A DNA stretch of 64,000 nt from an uncultured Lachnospiraceae bacterium. Its GTDB lineage: Bacteria; Bacillota; Clostridia; Lachnospirales; Lachnospiraceae. The stretch spans positions 28,088-92,087 of the forward strand of contig CANRPO010000012.1 of the NCBI GenBank assembly GCA_947632515.1, in the 5' to 3' direction. This document shows positions 60,675 through 64,000 of this stretch, in pieces. Within the stretch, counting starts at the first letter, position 1. Each line of letters begins with the position of its first letter. A model generated the notes under the pieces. It worked only from the letters and a program-made list of their open reading frames with translations, was not told where the DNA came from and searched no databases. Both the position numbers and the translations under genes were made by a program.

Positions 60675-61727
60675 ATGGAAAAGAGAATATTTTGGATGGA
60701 TGTATTAAGGGGGGGGGCTATTTTGGCAGTTGTTATATGTCATCAGAAAGACATATTGCACTCATCCGAGTATATTCAGTGCCTAACGCTATATAGTGTA
60801 ACTTCGCTTATCTTTCTTATGGGAATAACCAAAGGGTTGGCATTAAAAAAATTTTGGCAGAGGAATAATCTGTCCATTTTGAATTATACATTTCAATCTA
60901 TGAAATCTACGATTCTCTCGTATGTATTGGCATCAGTAATTCTGGATATTTCCTTGAATGGCGTGACTGATAATTTTTTAATTTTGAATCATCTTTTAAA
61001 TTTTAATGCGGCTGCACCGTTTTACTTTATAGGCTTATTTATCAAATTATCGCTGTGGGCTCCTCTGATATATTTTTTTATCTATAAAATATTCATTGTA
61101 ACAAATTGCAGGAATGAATATACACGGTATGTTTTTGTGATTGTCTTTTTGCTATCTGTCTGGTGCGTAGGTTATTTTTCAATTGATCATTACGATGTTT
61201 TTGGACAAAGTTATTTATTCGTGTATTCCATCGGAATATTATTATCATTTAAAGACCTGCATAATGTTTCGGTTAAGAGTTTGATAATCAGCATAGGGAC
61301 ATTGATAATAGGAACGTTTTTTACATACAAATTCTATTTCGCCAGAGTGGCAGGTAATTATCATTATTCCGAACTTATTGATATTCTTGATCCTAAACTT
61401 CAAATGAATCCTCCCAACCTGTCCATTATACTCTATTCATTTGGGGTTATTGGAATAGTCTATTATAGTTCTAATTTGTTGGAAAATACCCGGTATTTCA
61501 GCATACCGTTTAAAGTATTGGCCTGTTGGGGAAAGTATTCATTGGATATTTTTTTGTGGCATATTTTTATACAGCAGATATTAGAAAAAACCAGTCTGGC
61601 CATGTTGCCTCCGACTATGTATAAGAGAGTTATTTACTATTCGGCGATGCTTTTTTTGCCAATCATTGGAAGGATAATTTATACAAAGACCAAAGAAAAC
61701 GTATATGCGTCCCGTAATGCCCAATGA
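60675..61727 (+). CDS. Acyltransferase family 3 (YcfT/WcjD-like O-acetyltransferase) with 5' poly-G tract
   Basis: 350 residues, about ten helices. MEKRIFWMDVLRGGAILAVV followed by ICHQ is the classic acyltransferase-3 start, Asp-x-x-Arg-Gly then His on helix 1. Later: FFLWHIFIQQILE analogue near the C-terminus (LDIFLWHIFIQQ). Codons 12-14 (Arg-Gly-Gly) are a run of nine G. ATG 60675 is preferred over 60657 because AAGGGG lies between them. A slip of one base at codon 12-14 would abolish the protein, the textbook place for a phase switch. Nothing clear is seen in the 110-base gap before it. Confidence 0.88.
   Translation: MEKRIFWMDVLRGGAILAVVICHQKDILHSSEYIQCLTLYSVTSLIFLMGITKGLALKKFWQRNNLSILNYTFQSMKSTILSYVLASVILDISLNGVTDNFLILNHLLNFNAAAPFYFIGLFIKLSLWAPLIYFFIYKIFIVTNCRNEYTRYVFVIVFLLSVWCVGYFSIDHYDVFGQSYLFVYSIGILLSFKDLHNVSVKSLIISIGTLIIGTFFTYKFYFARVAGNYHYSELIDILDPKLQMNPPNLSIILYSFGVIGIVYYSSNLLENTRYFSIPFKVLACWGKYSLDIFLWHIFIQQILEKTSLAMLPPTMYKRVIYYSAMLFLPIIGRIIYTKTKENVYASRNAQ
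60709..60717 (+). repeat. Poly-G tract, 9 bases, at codons 12-14 of an O-acyltransferase gene
   Basis: Nine G on the coding strand right after the start of the gene at 60675, encoding the conserved Arg-Gly-Gly of helix 1. Surrounding DNA is A/T-rich, making the run more improbable by chance. The other three acyltransferase genes nearby lack such a run. Strongest single candidate for ON/OFF switching. Confidence 0.87.
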
Positions 61728-61772
61728 TCGATAAAGGAACTTTGTGGAACAAATACCGAAGGTTATAACAGG

Positions 61773-61801
61773 TTGTCACTTAGTGGTTACTATGATAAAA
61801 T
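61773..61801 (+). promoter_or_regulatory. Strong sigma-A-type promoter with extended -10
   Basis: TTGTCA (61773-61778), 17 bases, TAAAAT (61796-61801), with TG at 61793-61794 (extended -10). It lies in the 119-base gap before the last acyltransferase. The predicted start near 61808 falls inside the direct repeat at 61799-61818. AAGGAG precedes ATG 61847 at normal distance. Confidence 0.72.
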
Positions 61802-61818
61802 TATACAGAATTATACAG
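61799..61818 (+). repeat. Perfect tandem repeat of AATTATACAG (2 x 10 bp) at the transcript start
   Basis: Two adjacent identical decamers, 61799-61808 and 61809-61818; the first overlaps the -10 hexamer. A related sequence TTATAACAGG lies just before the -35 (61763-61772). The 10-bp period matches one helical turn, as for tandem binding sites of a regulator, but copy-number variation of the repeat is also possible. Confidence 0.5.
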
Positions 61819-61846
61819 GGATTGTGATGATAGAGAAGGAGACGGC

Positions 61847-62944
61847 ATGGGGGAGGGACAATCAGAAGGCAACCACAGAGAGGAAAATTATGATCTGCTA
61901 AGGGCAATCAGTTGTGTGACTGTTGTTCTTTTGCATGTATCTGCGATGTATATAGGAGATAACTTTCGGGATATAGTAAAACAGCGGGATCTTATGTTGG
62001 CATTATGTTTCAGAGTGATATCGCAAGTTTCGGTTCCCTGTTTTGTGATGTTAAGCGGCGCTTTTTTGCTAAAGAAGAAAGAAAATGCAGATTATAGAAA
62101 TTTTTATGTGAAATCCGGCAAAAAACTCGGAGTTCCAATTGTAATTTTCAGCATTTTATATGTATTGTTCCACTATATTGAAAATCTGTTGGGTAACGGT
62201 TTGAAAGGGAATGAGCAGATTGATATGTATGGGCCTTTGCTTGATTGGCTTAATGGTGTGCCGCACGCAACAATGTGGTATATGTATATGATCGTTCCCT
62301 TGTATATGATTGTCCCGTTTTTAGTTATCATTAAGTTTTCTATATCTGAGAAAGCCTGGCATATTCTGGCGATTATTCTGGCAATATACAGTATCTTAGT
62401 GGCATACACATGCTCTCTGAGCTGGATACTGCAATTTGCACAGTGGATCGGTTATTTTGTCATGGGTGACGTTATAAGTGAATGCGGCAGGAAACGGAAA
62501 GATTTGATCGTTTCCCGGTTTCCATATATTTGCATGGCGGCCCCTTATATACTGCTGATCGTCTATTGGTATATACATTCCTATAGGACAATGCGATTTT
62601 CGGGGCCAAGTTTCTTTTCGCCATTTACGGTTATTGTTTCAATGGTATTGTTTATTGGATTTGCTTATATACAAGTTCCCGACAATATGTTGATTCAAAT
62701 GGTTTCTCGGCATTCGTTTTACATTTATTTACTCCATCCGTTTCTATGTGAGGTGTTGATGCAGATGTTTGGCAGGATCCTTAAATGGTTTCCGCCGGCT
62801 TGGCTTATCCCGGTCTATGCGCTATGCATTACGGCAGTGTGCGTCTTTATCAAACGGAATTTTGACACTGTTATGAAACGAACTGTGTTATACAAGAAAG
62901 GCATAATTGGTGATGAGGAAAACAAACATTCTGCTCCTGTATGA
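61847..62944 (+). CDS. Acyltransferase family 3 (WecH/OafA-like O-acetyltransferase)
   Basis: 365 residues, ten helices. NYDLLRAISCVTVVLLHVSA is the family opening (Leu-Leu-Arg then His on helix 1), SQVSVPCFVMLSGAFLL the following block typical of surface-polysaccharide O-acyltransferases, and HSFYIYLLHPFLCE the C-terminal landmark. Preceded by its own promoter. It overlaps the pyruvyl transferase gene by 32 bases. Fourth acyltransferase in a row. Expected to acetylate a sugar of the glycan. Confidence 0.9.
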   Translation: MGEGQSEGNHREENYDLLRAISCVTVVLLHVSAMYIGDNFRDIVKQRDLMLALCFRVISQVSVPCFVMLSGAFLLKKKENADYRNFYVKSGKKLGVPIVIFSILYVLFHYIENLLGNGLKGNEQIDMYGPLLDWLNGVPHATMWYMYMIVPLYMIVPFLVIIKFSISEKAWHILAIILAIYSILVAYTCSLSWILQFAQWIGYFVMGDVISECGRKRKDLIVSRFPYICMAAPYILLIVYWYIHSYRTMRFSGPSFFSPFTVIVSMVLFIGFAYIQVPDNMLIQMVSRHSFYIYLLHPFLCEVLMQMFGRILKWFPPAWLIPVYALCITAVCVFIKRNFDTVMKRTVLYKKGIIGDEENKHSAPV

Positions 62945-64000
62945 CAACGGATATTTGGACAGGCAGATCTTAAAGCCGGTCAACTACGCTACTTTTGAGC
63001 GGGAGTGGATCAGACAGAACGGCGGCAATTCGGGGAATAAGCTGTACAATACGGCGGTGGAGCAGTACCTGACAAAAGAGGACATTGCCTATTCTTATTA
63101 TACCGGAGAAGAGACTGCGGAAGAGATCAACGGGAAATATGATATGGCTGTTTTTACGACGGCTAATATCTTCAATGCCAATCCGATTGTCACTAAGGAG
63201 TTGGACGAATTTGCTGATCAAATAGAAAAGTTTAAGATTCCCGTCTATGTTTTGGGTTGTGGGATACAGTGTGAAAGTTACGATAAGATCGTTGCGTTGG
63301 CAGAAATGATCAAGAAACCCACCGAGCGTTTCCTGAAAGCGGTCTATCGTACCGGCGGCGAGCTGGCGCTGCGCGGCTATGCGACGAAAGAATTTCTGGA
63401 CAAGGTGATGCCCAATACGGCGGTGGTCACGGGGTGTCCGTCATTCTATCAGAGAGGCGGCGGTCTGTGCATATCTAACGAGAAGGCGCCGGAAGAAATG
63501 TTCAGGCCCGCGGTCAACGGCAATCTGAAGTATCTGAAACAGATCGGTATGCTGTCGGCATTTGAGCAGTATCCGAACAGCGTCTATATTGATCAGGATG
63601 AGTTTGCGCGGATATTATATTTTTATGGTAAAAGTAAAGATGATACTATAGTAGAGTTGATTAGAAAAAAGACCCTTACGGGGGTGAAACTGCTGGCGGA
63701 AGATCGCGTGAAACTGTTCTATGACATCCCCGTCTGGCTGGACTATTTCGCCGGAGCCGGCATCAATTTTTCCTGCGGGTCCAGAATCCATGGCAATATC
63801 GCTGCGACGCTGTCGGGGATTCCTGCGAAAGTGATCTGCCGTGACGCCAGAACAAGAGAGCTGGCGGAATTTTTTGAATTGCCGCATGCGGTTCAATGGA
63901 AGGCGGGTCAATCTCTCTATGATGTATACCTTGAGGCGGATTACACGGCTTTTAACAGAGGATTTGCGCAAAAATTCAAGGCTTTTGAACAGTTTATGAC
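62913..64000 (+). CDS. Polysaccharide pyruvyl transferase family protein, 3' end outside window
   Basis: An open frame of 362 codons begins at ATG 62913 inside the end of the acyltransferase gene and runs off the right edge. It starts MRKTNILLLYDNGYLDRQIL, with NGGNSGNKLYNTAVEQYL near residue 37, IPVYVLGCGIQ near 110, LALRGYATKEFL, VVTGCPSFY, and FSCGSRIHGNIAATLSGIPA near 295, the S-R-I/F-H-G pattern of CsaB/ExoV-type pyruvyl transferases. These add pyruvate ketals from phosphoenolpyruvate to surface sugars. G+C is back to the main-locus level. Stop codon not seen. Confidence 0.87.
   Translation, partial: MRKTNILLLYDNGYLDRQILKPVNYATFEREWIRQNGGNSGNKLYNTAVEQYLTKEDIAYSYYTGEETAEEINGKYDMAVFTTANIFNANPIVTKELDEFADQIEKFKIPVYVLGCGIQCESYDKIVALAEMIKKPTERFLKAVYRTGGELALRGYATKEFLDKVMPNTAVVTGCPSFYQRGGGLCISNEKAPEEMFRPAVNGNLKYLKQIGMLSAFEQYPNSVYIDQDEFARILYFYGKSKDDTIVELIRKKTLTGVKLLAEDRVKLFYDIPVWLDYFAGAGINFSCGSRIHGNIAATLSGIPAKVICRDARTRELAEFFELPHAVQWKAGQSLYDVYLEADYTAFNRGFAQKFKAFEQFM

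Noticed and set aside
1..64000. Insertion sequences, prophage, CRISPR, rRNA or tRNA genes
   Set aside because: I found no transposase or integrase frames, no regular spacer-repeat array and no cloverleaf or rRNA-like stretch.

Overview
The window is one continuous, almost completely co-directional surface-glycan locus. It holds 54 genes plus one possible micro-ORF, and every gene except one (12424-13791) lies on the plus strand. Moderate G+C, good Shine-Dalgarno sequences, many 1-30 base gene overlaps, DUF2304 and DUF6056-type proteins, a YidC-TagF fusion and whole-protein similarity patterns point to a Firmicute of the Clostridia, most likely a gut Lachnospiraceae. That placement is inference: there is no rRNA or housekeeping gene. 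I saw no transposase, tRNA, CRISPR array or convincing rho-independent terminator, and no gene-free stretch longer than 150 bases.

Layout. (a) 1-12421: a WecG/TagA-GT4 fusion (cut by the left edge), GT4 enzymes, a radical SAM/SPASM protein, a GT-D enzyme, a hexapeptide acetyltransferase, the first ABC flippase, a GT-C membrane protein, and a polyprenol-phosphate sugar synthase with DUF2304. (b) 12424-13791: a lone minus-strand membrane protein. (c) 13897-24412: a new operon with GT2, TuaH-like GT, WecB, GT4, two large GT-C-like proteins and the second ABC flippase. (d) 24520-30477: a visibly more A/T-rich island with a GtrB-like GT2, a dTDP-3-amino-3,6-dideoxyhexose cassette (GNAT, FdtB, FdtA) and two GT-C proteins. 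(e) 30530-35505: a surface-carbohydrate GT, a NodZ-like fucosyltransferase, and an MBOAT/SGNH O-acylation pair. (f) 35647-39618: CMP-sugar synthetase, HMGL-type aldolase fusion, KdsC-like phosphatase and GT8, a possible unrecognised route to a CMP-activated keto-acid sugar. (g) 39628-45863: GT4, GT2, third ABC flippase, a small membrane protein and the YidC-TagF fusion. (h) 46012-50294: a complete 2-aminoethylphosphonate (AEP) pathway plus a CTP-dependent activator. (i) 50348-55770: a sulfatase-fold membrane enzyme, GT-C, GtrB-like GT2, GT4. (j) 55760-62944: GT2, a GT11 fucosyltransferase followed by a GT6 (ABO-type) transferase, then four acyltransferase-3 genes in a row. (k) 62913 to the right edge: a polysaccharide pyruvyl transferase.

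How it works together (inference). Cytoplasmic GT-A/GT-B enzymes build lipid-linked glycans. Three PglK/MsbA-like ABC exporters could flip them. GtrB-like enzymes charge polyprenyl phosphate with single sugars, which up to seven GT-C-like membrane proteins add outside the cell. Further decoration comes from O-acylation, AEP or glycerol-phosphate groups, and pyruvate ketals. WecB can make UDP-ManNAc for the WecG/TagA enzyme at the left edge. GT11 plus GT6 could build a blood-group ABH-like epitope.

The most striking unexplained signal is five poly-G runs of nine or ten bases, all on the coding strand and all in or at the start of glycan-modifying genes. Runs of five G are common, but I saw none of six to eight. 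This is the pattern of slipped-strand phase variation and would make this a switchable glycan coat.
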